A stretch of DNA of 64,000 bases, taken from NCBI GenBank assembly GCA_945910005.1, contig OX246745.1, positions 14,904,274-14,968,273 of the forward strand, read 5' to 3'. Below, piece by piece: positions 47,102 through 58,400 of the stretch. Made by a program: the position numbers and the translations under genes. How positions within the stretch are numbered: the first letter of the stretch is position 1; each line of letters opens with the position of its first letter. A model generated the notes under the pieces. The model did no database searches, was not told the DNA's origin, and worked only from the letters and a program-made list of their open reading frames with translations. Source of the DNA: Isoperla grammatica (lineage: Eukaryota; Arthropoda; Insecta; Plecoptera; Perlodidae).

Positions 47102-47489
47102 TCATCATCCGGTTAATGAGTCCTGGTGTGTGTTCGAAAAGTTCTTCCTTAAGATCCCAAACGTCTACGTATAGGCCACTGAAAATAGACTATATGCAAT
47201 CTGGTGGCACGCAAATAAACTTCTATGAGGAGGAGATTACTCATCGTTGATTTGTTGAAACCATCAATGGCGCAGATAAGGAGGAAACTTAGCAGCGCTG
47301 TCTATTGTTAGTTCGAGTCTTCCATAACTATAGTGAGTATGAAAGTGAGGTGCGAGCTCTATTACCACTCAGGGTGACAGTATGGAGGCTAATGTCGCTC
47401 CCTTCTCTGGATGTAAGCTCAAGTTACTTCACTCGTCCAGGAGTTATACAAGAGTGATGAATATGCCAACAGAAGTAATGTCAAATCTC
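47102..47489. other. Non-coding spacer
   Basis: No supportable feature. Confidence 0.4.
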
Positions 47490-47715
47490 CGCGTTACTTC
47501 TGTGAGTGGCTCACGAAAAGTTGCGGGCGCCCCAATCGCTCCCTGGGGCGAGTGTGGAACGGCACTTAGGAGCGCCGCTAGCGCCCTCAGCTAATTACGG
47601 CACCGTGCACGCGGCAATGTGACGAACTAGCACGGCCAGACGTAGTACTTCCAAATGGCGCGTGTCTTGGCGAAAACAATATCCGCTCTGTCGCGGCGTC
47701 ACAGTTTAAAGACTT
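47490..47715. other. GC- and CpG-rich patch
   Basis: Local base composition is far richer in G, C and CpG (GCGGGCGCCCC, GGAGCGCCGCTAGCGCC, GTCGCGGCG) than the AT-rich surroundings. It lies 5 kb upstream of LNX exon 1 and could mark its promoter or noncoding first exon. It is equally compatible with a transposon-derived island. No core promoter motif is claimed. Confidence 0.25.
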
Positions 47716-47953
47716 TGATGTCTGCTTTTATGGCTGACGGTAGAGTTTACAGTTTACAGCAACGTTATTAACGGAGTGAGTTCAACTTCGATTCTCTGTG
47801 TGGGCAAGAATGCTACACTCGCTTGTGGTACGTTATTACACTCAACTGGGAAACACTTATAACAATCTCGTGAGTCATCACATAACCATAACATTATTAT
47901 TACTATTATAATAATAATAATTATAAAATTAAATACAAAATTAGAATGAAATA

Positions 47954-47994
<41 letters not shown>

Positions 47995-47995
47995 G
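47954..47995. repeat. (TTA)n microsatellite, probable LINE 3' tail
   Basis: On the minus strand this AAT repeat follows the 3' UTR of the LINE fragment at 48107, where a microsatellite tail is expected for some non-LTR elements. Confidence 0.8.
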
Positions 47996-48106
47996 TTATT
48001 TTCTTTCTTCTCTTCTCTCATTTGCACCATCGGGCTCCTCTTGAGCCAAGACGATGCGAGAGTGCACCCTAGGGTGGCGGCCGAAAGATGGTGGTGACAA
48101 TGTAGC

Positions 48107-48310
48107 TCATAGGCTGAGGACCTTGCGCACGATATTAGTTGTGCCGAGGATTGCAGCCTTCTGCATGACACGCACGTGCTTGTCCTTCAGGTGGAGCTTC
48201 TCTTTCGCAGCTGACCACTCTTCGGTGACCAGACCGTTGACGGAGACGACGACAGGAACTATCTCAACGGACCTCAGCTTGTATATGTCCTTGAGTTCGA
48301 CGGCGAGTGA
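48107..48310 (-). pseudogene. 5'-truncated LINE: reverse-transcriptase ORF C-terminus
   Basis: The minus-strand frame encodes LAVELKDIYKLRSVEIVPVV, then EWSAAKEKLHL, then MQKAAILGTTNIVRKVLSL and a TGA stop (48107-48109). The IVPVVVSVNG and LGTTNIVRKVLS ending is typical of the C-terminal tail of non-LTR retrotransposon pol proteins, where ILRKVLSI-type endings recur. Codons are GC-rich, unlike neighbouring DNA. Upstream it breaks off in a (TTA)n repeat (48311-48369), and downstream come a short 3' UTR and a second (TTA)n. It is a dead 5'-truncated insertion. Confidence 0.75.

Positions 48311-48369
<59 letters not shown>
48311..48369. repeat. (TTA)n microsatellite
   Basis: About 20 TTA units directly at the 5' break of the LINE fragment. 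The predicted poly-Asn peptide comes from this tract. Confidence 0.96.
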
Positions 48370-48370
<1 letters not shown>

Positions 48371-48373
48371 ATA

Positions 48374-48548
48374 CAGTGAAACTTCTTTATAACAAACGTC
48401 CTTATAACAAAATGATCTATATAACAAACTGTTTTTGAGGTCCCAAAAGGTTCTTATGCATGTAAAGGTAGCATCTTTATAAAGAAATGTTCTTTATAAC
48501 AAAATAATAATCTGGTCCCCAAGAGTTCGTTATAAAGAAGTTTTACTG
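48374..48548. mobile_element. 175-bp Tc1/mariner-type MITE
   Basis: The termini CAGTGAAACTTCTTTATAAC and, in reverse, CAGTAAAACTTCTTTATAAC are near-identical inverted repeats. They are flanked by TA dinucleotides (48372-48373 and 48549-48550), the target of Tc1/mariner/pogo transposases. The interior contains more TTATAAC repeats. It is non-autonomous. Confidence 0.88.
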
Positions 48549-48551
48549 TAG

Positions 48552-48614
48552 TGCCCTAGAATCCTGGTGGCTATAGCCACCCCCTGACCTAACTTAAGTT
48601 GGAAACAGGAGCCA
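48552..48614. repeat. Direct repeat partner of 49062-49122
   Basis: Shares the pattern CCxAGAAT...GGTGGC...CCACCCCCTGACC...GGAAACAGG with 49062-49122, in the same orientation about 510 bp away. The two flank the LINE-like fragment and the hairpin MITE. Confidence 0.65.
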
Positions 48615-48618
48615 GAGA

Positions 48619-48640
48619 TATATATATATATATATATATT
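48619..48640. repeat. (TA)n microsatellite
   Basis: About 11 TA units. Confidence 0.9.
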
Positions 48641-48698
48641 ATAATACCCAGGGTGGAATTTGACAGGCGAGACGTAAATATAAGAAGACCTGCACCCT

Positions 48699-48833
48699 GA
48701 TTCTGAATGGGTGACGATACGTTTATCACCGATTTCAGTTGTTAGAAGAAGGCGATGAGCCAATCACCGCCTTGCATTCGCCTTCAGTAACGACCAAAAC
48801 CGCCGATAAATGTATCGTCGCCCATACAGAATC
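48699..48833. mobile_element. 135-bp hairpin MITE
   Basis: The element folds along its whole length: GATTCTGAATGGGTGACGAT at the left matches, in reverse, GATTCTGTATGGGCGACGAT at the right. Pairing continues through AAGGCGAT/ATTCGCCTT to the centre. It seems to interrupt a LINE-like sequence whose halves read GACCTGCACC and CCTGCAGGTAG. A short CCCT repeat may be the target duplication. Confidence 0.75.
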
Positions 48834-49061
48834 GCCCTGCAGGTAGATCAAGAGAAAAGCGGGAGGACCAACTAAAAAAAAAAAATGATTTAGCAGAGAG
48901 AGGCGAGCTGTGGGAAGACATCGAAGCACGAAGTCTGAGGGAAGATCGTGGAAAATGGAGCGAACTAGTTGGAAGAAGTAGGAAAGACGAAGAAAAAGAG
49001 GAAGACATAGAAGAAGAGAACATGACAGGCCTGGCAAGCCAATGTTATTTAACTCTACATG
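48834..49061 (+). pseudogene. Degenerate LINE reverse-transcriptase tail
   Basis: After a poly-A tract at 48873-48884 that shifts the frame, the plus-strand translation reads LAERGELWEDIEARSLREDR and then GKWSELVGRSRKDEEKEED. This WxDxxxARSxxEDRxxWxxL pattern is characteristic of the C-terminal region of non-LTR retrotransposon endonuclease/reverse-transcriptase proteins. The frame is broken upstream by stops, so it is a relic. Confidence 0.5.
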
Positions 49062-49122
49062 CCCAAGAATATTGGTGGCACACCACCCCCTGACCCGATT
49101 TATTTTAGAAACAGGTGTATGA
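49062..49122. repeat. Direct repeat partner of 48552-48614
   Basis: Second copy of the GGTGGC...CCACCCCCTGACC...GAAACAGG segment. Confidence 0.65.
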
Positions 49123-49777
49123 AGTATCGAAGTAGTGTGAAGGTGGTTGGTTTCAACGAAGGAAAGTCGTTTCAACGTTTGTGTCGTCTTGAATGGTTAA
49201 TAGATATGTAAACCAGGGAACGTGTTCTCGTGATAGTGAAAAGAAAGAATGCAAAGCAGACGTCCGCGTCAACCGTCGCCCTTCGAAAAAACAACGGGAC
49301 AAGTCACCACATCCGTGGCAATTAGTCTGTTATTCCTTATACAGCTACTAAAAGAGTTGGCATTTAGATTGGCGACGACTGAATATACGAGTTTACGTCC
49401 CTCGGTAGATGGTTGAAGTGAATTGAGACCACGCCAGGAGACACAATTCTTTCCGAGGCTCGCTTAACAAGAACAAAACCCCATTTTACTCGATACTTCC
49501 AGGTTATAAATCATCCACGGCTTGAACGGATGTTCATGACAGAGGTAGAACCTCATTGAACAAAGTGACATTGCTATCAGCGTATTGAAGGAGCCCCAAG
49601 AGTGATCCGGACAAAGGTTTTATACAAAAATATCGTCATCTGTTCATGAAGAGAGATTTCATCTCCTTCATAGTAAAATATCTTTTGTCTACAAACAAGA
49701 TCGCACGCATAATTATTAACACGAGACTATTGCTTACTCACTACTGTAAAATTAAGATCAGTAGTACCGGTAAGCCC
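49123..49777. other. Non-coding spacer
   Basis: No supportable feature. Confidence 0.45.
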
Positions 49778-50520
49778 CTCTCACAGCAATAAGATAGTAT
49801 CAGGACCAATGATATTCAACAGCTATAGAAGGCTTGATCGCCAGTCCTCCAACCTTCCACTGAGTAGCAAGCGTAGCGATTTGAAGCCATTTTGAAACTG
49901 GCAATTTACATGCTAATTTGGACCTTTTAGTACTGCTAGCGCTGCCAATGGCAGAAAGTCGCATTAGAAACTCCTATTCCCGCCTGTGTTATTTGCCCAT
50001 TTCAAGATGGCATCAAATCGACACGCTTGTGGCTGCTAGGCTGCGCATCTAGCCTACTATAGCTGTTGAATATCATTGATCAGGACCGCCCACATTTAGT
50101 TTCCAACTTAACAAGCGCGAATCACTTACATTTTTCCCGATTATCTAGTACAATTTGGTTGCGGTAAGTTTTTTGACGGTAACGCACAAGAAAACGTGCA
50201 AGCAGGTTTCCGTCAAAAAACTTAACGCAATCAAATGTTACTAGATAATCGGGAAAATGTAAGTGATTCGCGCTTTATCTTGTAAGATATTACTATTTAT
50301 CTTGTAAGATTGTCGATTATCTAGTACAATTTGGTTGCGGTAAGTTTTTTGACGGTAACGCACAAGAAAACGTGCAAGAAGGTTTCCGTCAAAAAACTTA
50401 ACGCAACCAAATTTTACTAGATAATCGGGAAAAACGTTAGTGATTCGCACTTGTTAAGTTGGAAACTAATTGTGGGCGGTCCTGACTCCCCTGACACTAT
50501 CTTACTTCTTGGTGTGAGAG
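49778..50520. mobile_element. Composite foldback element with nested insert
   Basis: The outer ends CTCTCACAGCAATAAGATAG and, in reverse, CTCTCACACCAAGAAGTAAG are inverted. They are followed on both sides by CAGGACCGCCCAC and AGTTTCCAACTTAACAAG. Inside are two tandem copies of a 112-bp hairpin (50139-50250 and 50315-50426), each from GATTATCTAGTACAATTTGG to its reverse with AAGTTTTTTGACGG in the stem. A hAT-like MITE (49807-50078) split the left arm. Without it the element is about 470 bp. Confidence 0.85.
49807..50078. mobile_element. 272-bp hAT-like MITE nested in the foldback
   Basis: The termini CAATGATATTCAACAGCTAT at both ends are inverted repeats that stay alignable for about 90 bp inward. 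The 8-bp direct repeat ATCAGGAC lies on both sides (49799-49806, 50079-50086). The CAATG end fits the hAT terminal pattern YARNG, and 8-bp duplications are the hAT hallmark. It interrupts the outer element exactly within CAGGACC|GCCCAC, a sequence intact in that element's right arm, so the order of insertion is clear. Confidence 0.85.
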
Positions 50521-50921
50521 ACCTTTAACAAAGGCAATATAAGCGGGATATACACTCGAAATACTCGCGGATCATGTTCAGTGTTATTACCATTTTCCTT
50601 TCAAAGGTGAAGGAGAACTTCTGAAGTTAGTAGAGCGTGAAGATGTCTACGAACCGCACAGCGAGAATACAGACATGGGTGTAACGTATGATGGGAGTCT
50701 TCGCTATAAAAACGGTTTTTGTTAACAATTTAACAAATAATATCCGACCAGTCATAACGGGGAAACTTTCCATCAAACGGGGCCGTATCGAGTTTGCTGT
50801 AGGCCTGGAATAGATACTTTCAGCGTTTATTACTAGATTGCACGCTACAATATCAAGACACCGTCCGACTATAGCAAACATATTTATAGGTAGGGATACG
50901 TCTTTTCAGCATTCACTTTCT
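50521..50921. other. Non-coding spacer
   Basis: No supportable feature. Confidence 0.45.
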
Positions 50922-51145
50922 CTAAAATTTAGCATTAATGATTTTAAATTTTGCATTTTGTAGCATCTGTTTTTTTTTTTGCAAATCAAAATCAATTCAA
51001 TTATAACTATACTTAAAAGGTTATAACTAATTCTTACTAAATCTCAGTAGGAATTGGACCCCTTATTTTTTGTAAAACATTACCATTTTTCTAGCGTTTC
51101 CAAATATATATGTTCATCGATTTAACATCTTAAAACTTTAAACGC
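50922..51145. repeat. Dispersed repeat family Y, copy 2
   Basis: Same-orientation relative of 38570-38835, as described there. Confidence 0.6.
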
Positions 51146-51230
51146 CAAGAAAACATGTATATATAGGTTTTGATACTCTTCTTTTCATCCTTATAGCTAT
51201 AATCCTCTAATAGTCCTGATGCTTGTACAT

Positions 51231-51354
51231 CCAAACGATCTCCATTTGAGACTTGGAAACTCTAGCCTGGGAGAGTTGACTTACACAATGTTCCAAACGA
51301 TCTCCATTTGAGACTTGGAAACTCTAGCCTGGGAGAGTTGACTTACACAATGTT
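51231..51354. repeat. Perfect 62-bp tandem duplication
   Basis: 51231-51292 and 51293-51354 are identical, beginning CCAAACGATCTCCATTTGAG. Zero differences suggest a very recent event or an assembly artefact. Confidence 0.97.
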
Positions 51355-53915
51355 TTCGGAATGCCTTATAACTTCGGGGCTTTTTGTAAAGACCTGCATT
51401 CAAAAACAAGAAAGAAAGTTGAAAGCTCTAGTTAAACACGGATTAACTAAAGCGGTGTTTATCTACCCTCCTCCAGTAGTAAATTTTAATGATCACTTCA
51501 TGGTAAACAAACAAATGTTTACCTCAGTTACGCATCAATATTACCGCTTTGCGAGCTCAGATCAAAATGCTGTTTCCTTTGAAATACGCTGATATGGACG
51601 AATTATACTACCAAATGTGTACTCCAATTAATATGTGTTATTTATACATTGAAAATGTAGCACTGGATGTGATAATATAAACATTTGCAATGCAACTGAA
51701 TATACAAGAGCGACTCTTGACTACCGCATGCAAGTTAGAAATTAGTTTGACATGTTGTGTCTTCGGCTATACAACGCGAATATGTGACGCTTCCCATCAT
51801 AGTAAGAAAGCTAGATTAACACCAGCTCTACAATGCGTTGACAATTTACGCTCTCGTTCTTCAACTTAGACCTAAGCAAAAAGCTCTCGTACGTTGTAGT
51901 AGCCTATCTGTCAAAGTTCACATCCAAACAAAAGAGTTAAGCTTCCGAGGCTGGGTAGACTTATGTCACAGCAAGAGCGTTGAATCCAGTGGGTAACTCG
52001 TTTCTATGCTTAGAGGTTTAAAGTCAAGATTGAGCGACCAGCAGCAAACAAAGCAGACAGTTTTAAGTCGTTGTTGGTTGACAGATAAATATACTGGGAC
52101 AATGTAACCATAAAGAGAATAAATGTATGTCGTTGTTCTGCGAAGGAAATATGTAACGCATTACGATATTAATTTTTAATCTGCGGAAATTACAAAGCTG
52201 ATGAAGATGTACACAGTTATTTACTATTACGTAAACCAACTCATTAGTTATACAGCTTTGTAACGTGCACGATCTAAACAAATGAACAACCTTGCTTTTA
52301 ATATCAAAACCCCGTTTTAAACAATTTTGTATTATTTCTCATATAGAAAATCATAACTTTGAGATAAAACCATCGTAACCTAGTTAGCTTGGTTAAGGAA
52401 AGCTCTCACCACCACGACAGAAATGAAAGAACTCATGGCTCTGGTCGTTAGAGTTACGAGGAATGGAAGTGTTTTCTTTGTAAGATGTAACCTCACCTCA
52501 TCGTAAGTACGGCAGCCGCTTATAAGCAAGTGCGACCCATTGCTGCACCAGGCATCATTATTACAGTATAATGATACACTCGTACTAAAGACATGACATA
52601 AGAGTGACACACACACTAGCACACTTGCAGGGTGCGCTACACCACTATTGTGATAAACTCACAGACAACTTGACAAGAAAGTAAACTCCGCTCGCTTTGA
52701 CCGCGTGTGTACACAAGCCACAAGACAAAGTTCAGCTTCTGTAGATTTCTATATCTCAATCTTTTTCTTTAAGTTCCACGAAACACTTTATCAAATGAAA
52801 TATTATCGCTACCCAACTAGACCTGTACTTAATAACAATTTTAATTTGTGGAGGATTAAAAATAAGCAGACGTGTCGAAAGTGTGTTTTTCCACAGGGGG
52901 GACGAGAAGAAGTATCTCTCGATCTACTCCTACGAGTATATCTTGAATGAAGATGGAGTCTGCCACCGGAATTAAAGAGTTTTATTTGCCGTTTCAAAAA
53001 CAAAATCTATTTATATATACACCTTTACCTCATAGTAATTTTGTTGAAAATTGTATTTAAGTAGAATGTTCTACTTTTATGAATGCATTTCAAATTTTTG
53101 CCCTGAATTTTCGGATATTGTTAGGTCGTTGCGACTCTTTCCCGCTGTTGGAAGCGCGGGTTGAGTTGGAAACGACGCTATAAAGCCAGTGACGAGAGAC
53201 TGGAGATCTATACTTGAAGCTAACAAACATATCAGCATTGAATACCAGACATACGTTAGTTAACAAACAAAATAGCAACTCTTGAACATGATACAAATTA
53301 CGGTAATTAAAACGATAAAAGAAAAAGCCATACGAATGAAAACTGGGTAGCTTACAATACATTCATACGAAGAGGAAGCCAATTGATTAACGAATGCTTT
53401 TAGCATTTTACGTGAACATTAATTCTAGCTATTTTTCCATCATACTAAGCACTAAAACCACTTAATTGAAATTCTCTTCGTTGCCTACAATTAGCTTATT
53501 AGCTACTTTTTTGTTGTTGATTGTAACAAAAGCACCGAGTCTAGCAGACGAATGTATAGGTACTGACTTTTAGTTTAGAAACTTATCAAGTGCAATGTTT
53601 AAAGCCAAAATGCCAATGTGCAGTATTGTGAGAGAGCAAGGCTGCACGTGAATTGTGTTTCTTGGTCATTGATGCGATCTCTAATTCCCGACAAAGCTGA
53701 AGAGAGGATGAGTGGACGGGTAGAAATGTTCTGGTACAACGCGACTTCTGGTGACAAATAAAACGCTACAATGTTTCTGTTCTTTTTTACTTCAATTGGT
53801 ACAGAGACATCGATACGGTCGACATGTCATAGAGACTGAATAGCGTCGAGTGCAACAACACAGAATCGATCGTGTATCATGTACTTGTATGAAGATACTG
53901 CCTTCAAGGAAAACA
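51355..53915. other. Non-coding stretch, nothing recognised
   Basis: No exon, transposon end or RNA gene is recognised. Confidence 0.45.
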
Positions 53916-54007
53916 TTGACCCTTATTTTTAGAATAACCTAACCTAACCTAACCTTACTTACTTAACCTAACTTTCGTGCCTGACCAAACTTATAAATAA
54001 GGGTCAA
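53916..54007. mobile_element. 92-bp inverted-repeat element with telomere-like core
   Basis: TTGACCCTTATTT (53916-53928) and its exact reverse complement (53995-54007) bracket a short run of CCTAA pentamers (about 53936-53952) with variants. Like the element at 13598, it is an inverted repeat enclosing the arthropod telomere motif, although the termini differ. No target duplication is visible. Confidence 0.6.
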
Positions 54008-54332
54008 CCTCTTCATATCGATGATTGTCGGAAGTTGACTTTACAGAATCTTTTCGACACGTTTTAGCGTCCCCGAAACATCCCACCTAAGTAAATGTTA
54101 ACAGAGGCAAATGGGTCACTAGCAAATAAAAATACCTGAGAAACTGAACAGAACAATATCGGCGAAGCAAAAACGATTAGATGGCCCCACCCTCTTAAAA
54201 GCACGCTAAGCTAATGTTTATCCCAGCAATCAACGCCTGGCTTGTGTATGAACACAAGACTGACGAGAAAGCTTTTACCAGCGCGCAAAGTGAACTTTTT
54301 AATTGACGGCATTAATTTCCATAACATTAGCA
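54008..54332. other. Non-coding spacer
   Basis: No supportable feature. Confidence 0.4.
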
Positions 54333-55410
54333 CACGCGTCTTAGAACGAGCTCCATATAGGACGCTACTGTGCGATGGGTCAATCACGCGTCTTAGAGCG
54401 AGCTGCATATAGGACGCTACTGTGCGATGGGTCAATCACGCGTCTTAGAGCGAGCTGCATATAGGACGCTACTGTGCGATGGTCAATCACGCGTCTTAGA
54501 GCGAGCTGCATATAGGACGCTACTGTGCGATGGGTCAATCACGCGTCTTAGAGCGAGCTGCATATAGGACGCTACTGTGCGATGGTCAATCACGCGTCTT
54601 AGAGCGAGCTCCATATAGGACGCTACTGTGCGATGGGTCAATCACGCGTCTTAGAGCGAGCTCCATATAGGACGCTACTGTGCGATGGGTCAATCACGCG
54701 TCTTAGAGCGAGCTCCATATAGGACGCTACTGTGCAATGGGTCAATCACGCGTCTTAGAGCGAGCTGCATATAGGACGCTACTGTGCGATGGGTCAATCA
54801 CGCGTCTTAGAGCGAGCTCCATATAGGACGCTACTGTGCGATGGGTCAATCACGCGTCTTAGAGCGAGCTGCATATAGGACGCTACTGTGCGACGGGTCA
54901 ATCACGCGTCTTAGAGCGAGCTGCATATAGGACGCTACTGTGCGATGGTCAATCACGCGTCTTAGAGCGAGCTGCATATAGGACGCTACTGTGCGATGGT
55001 CAATCACGCGTCTTAGAGCGAGCTGCATATAGGACGCTACTGTGCGATGGTCAATCACGCGTCTTAGAGCGAGCTGCATATAGGACGCTACTGTGCGATG
55101 GTCAATCACGCGTCTTAGAGCGAGCTGCATATAGGACGCTACTGTGCGATGGGTCAATCACGCGTCTTAGAGCGAGCTGCATATAGGACGCTACTGTGCG
55201 ATGGGTCAATCACGCGTCTTAGAGCGAGCTGCATATAGGACGCTACTGTGCGATGATTCAATCACGCGTCTTAGAGCGAGCTGCATATAGGACACTACTG
55301 TGCGATGGTCAATCACGCGTCTTAGAGCGAGCTCCATATAGGACGCTACTGTGCGATGGGTCAATCACGCGTCTTAGAGCGAGCTCCATATAGGATGCTA
55401 CTGTGCGATG
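54333..55410. repeat. 51/52-bp minisatellite, 21 copies
   Basis: Twenty-one units begin with CACGCGTCTTAGAGCGAGCT, continue through CATATAGGACGCTACTGTGC and end GATGGGTCAAT or GATGGTCAAT (the 52/51-bp difference). A G/C variant after GAGCT distinguishes two interspersed unit types. Antisense frames through it repeat with the unit and are not genes. Confidence 0.97.
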
Positions 55411-58400
55411 ACAGGCCTCGTAGGTCAATCATTCATTGAGCACTTTCAACTGTCCAATATTCGAAAATCAAACCAACGTACGTTAGAGGGGATTTAGAGG
55501 ACTCACGCACTCTTATAAACCACGCCCACTAGTTTGTCACTATATGGCCTTAATTAATATCAAGACCTAGTTTCCTAGTTTCAAAACTTTGCTCAGCACT
55601 TTATAACTTCGTTAGTGATAGGTCACTTATCAAGTAAGTATAGTTCATTCTCTTATTACGTAATACGTACAACAACTTGCTGTGAGAATGACAAATTGCT
55701 ATTACAATTACTATCAATGGATACCGATTACTCAGCGGCAATGTTAATGACATTTTACATAATGGATTGTAAAACAGCAGCTGTTGTAGATGAGTTTCTT
55801 CAGCATGAAATATCTGCTTGTTATAAGTTGATAATTACCTGCCATGTGTGACCAGTACGGCAGTATTGTGCTTGAAGTATCCGTCAGGTTTTGTATCGAA
55901 AACCATCCCCATTAATAAGGACTTGAAAAAATATAAACGCACACTAAGTATAATTAAAATGGAAAAGAATCAATCATATTTTTTTGCAGAAAAATATAAA
56001 ATCAAGAAAATTCGTTATACTGTTATCACTGAAGTATTCGGTTATCAATACTATTTTACAGTGAGAGTTATGTGTATGTATATAATTACAACTAGGCACG
56101 TATGTTTGTATAAGCCCAAACACCGTGAACAGTATAATACTGTAACCCCACTCAACCAAAAGGGAGAAGTTCACTGCACAAGAGAAATCGAACCCATGCC
56201 ACATATATTTTTTTGTCGAGTGGGCGTCTGAATATTTGACCTTGTAACATATCAGCCCCTAAATCACAACACTGGAGAGATTCCAACAGAGATAGTGTCA
56301 TAACAGTCTTTGTACTGATCAACCTACTACATATCAGAAGGCAAACTCAGAACGGCTGAGAAGAGACGTCTTTTTATCAGATATATTCTCCTCGAAACAA
56401 AAACAACAATAAAACGCATACAGAGTGACCAACTTAAAGTCGATAACGCTAAAATGAAAGTTAGACCCGGCGCCGCCACCAAAGGCAAAAGAAACATTTG
56501 TTCTACTTTCACTGTAACTTAAATATCATTTCTGGTGAATCAATACTTGTCCCAAAACAACCTACCGAAGTGTTTGTCATAGATTGGTGACTTGTGACCA
56601 ACCACGGATCGGTATTTGAAACTGAGGCTCATTGGTTGGTCAAGAATCACAGCGAAACCATCGGTAAAGTTCATTTGGGACAGCTGTCCCGCCTATTTTA
56701 TAACATGTTTTATGATGTAAGTTTTCCAAACTTTTACCTCTTGTGGACATTCTTTTCTGAACCCATATAACCTGATGGAAACTATATTTACCGTATTTAT
56801 TTGCTTTACATATACACAGAACATAATATGTGATATGTATCGTACCTTGTACGTCAAGTGTCCCATTACTATCTAACATAGATAGACTGTTTGTTACAAT
56901 AAACATTATATGTTGGCTATGCAAGATAAGTATAGAGAGATATACAAAAGCACACAACACATTATAGAAGAACACCCAGAACGAACAACATTCTTGCTGC
57001 TAATGAAAACTAGATGTGATTTATAATAACCATAACTCACGACGTGTTTTGTACTTCCAGAAATCTTCTCAATCTCCCAGTTGGAGTAGAACTCTATGAA
57101 TAGGTTGATCACAAACAAACCACTCTAACGAGAAACCATAAGAGGCGAGGTTGCTCATCAGGGAACCATCAAACAGTTACACCCCCCGGATATTTGTTCC
57201 ATGGGGGGGGGGAGGCTAGTCGTATTTTACGGAATTGGTTAGGAGGCTAGCCATAATAACTACGATTCGTAGTTGTGTCTCACTTGAGATTTGAACTGGT
57301 CACAATAACACTTGTCATAGCGAAGTAGACAGAATAATGTAGACTACCTCAACATCAATATTGCACTTTATGATTCTGCAATCTCATAAAATGTTTTCCA
57401 ATACAAATTTGAATATAATGGTTATGAAAAAGGTTTGAAAAATTCATCGTTATAACGGCAATATGATAGTGTCATTATGGAGAGAAATAGTCTTTATGTT
57501 ATACGAGAAACGACGGTTTCTTTGATAGCTCCACTGAAATCAGGTTAGCGTTTAAACGTAACGATAATAAACGTTTTATGATCTCACATGAACTAAGCTG
57601 ACAACCAATTTTTTGCGAATATTTTTATGTTTTATTTTTTTATATCTGCTCCCTGTGTCCAACAATGAAGTTGGGTAGGGGCTGTTGTCCAAAATTCCAA
57701 CGTAGACATACTCATTGTTTTGGAAGAAATGACTTTCCCTCTGTGTGTAAGAAAGTGTATATTTATTCATTTAAGAATGTAACCATAGTTCAGGATGACT
57801 GATAAGTAGATAAGCGACAGGTAACATTCCAATGAATCAAGTATACAGTAATGTGATCACGAGTTTAAAATCAACTTATTTTAAACAATCCACGCGTACA
57901 TTAGACATTGTGAACACATCGCACTAGAATCTATAACAGTATTCGGGATCTGAAGACTTTAGTGTGATCGTATATGAAAAAGGGTTACTAAATGTGTGCG
58001 TTTTAAATCAGAAGCTTTCGTTTTTCCAACATTATTGCGTATCTTTTCAGAACACACAGAATTTAAAGCAGCAATTTGCTGTTTAACACACAATGTAGCT
58101 GGCTGGCTTAGCAAAGAAAACTTCACTATTAATCACGCCCTAAGTATACCTGTCTGAACTCTTAAACAGTTTCTTACTAAACAAAGGCTTGTTAAAGTAT
58201 CGTCCAATACATTATATTAACGTTACCACTGCAACCTTTCTATTTTACAAGCATCCATTAAGGTAATGGGGATGTGTTGGGAGAGATTGCTTTCAACGAA
58301 ATACAGCTTTTTCTAAACTGAATGCAATGACTCAACATTCGGCAGCCGACAGTGTATAAAGATTGTTTTGATGTTCATTCACTTAACGGAAATAAGTTTT

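Noticed and set aside
48311..48427. Poly-asparagine N-terminus joined to the LINE fragment
   Set aside because: The Asn run is a (TTA)n microsatellite; it is where the truncated LINE begins, not part of a protein.
54846..55157. 103-codon repetitive frame
   Set aside because: Translation of the 51/52-bp minisatellite, open only where units are 51 bp.
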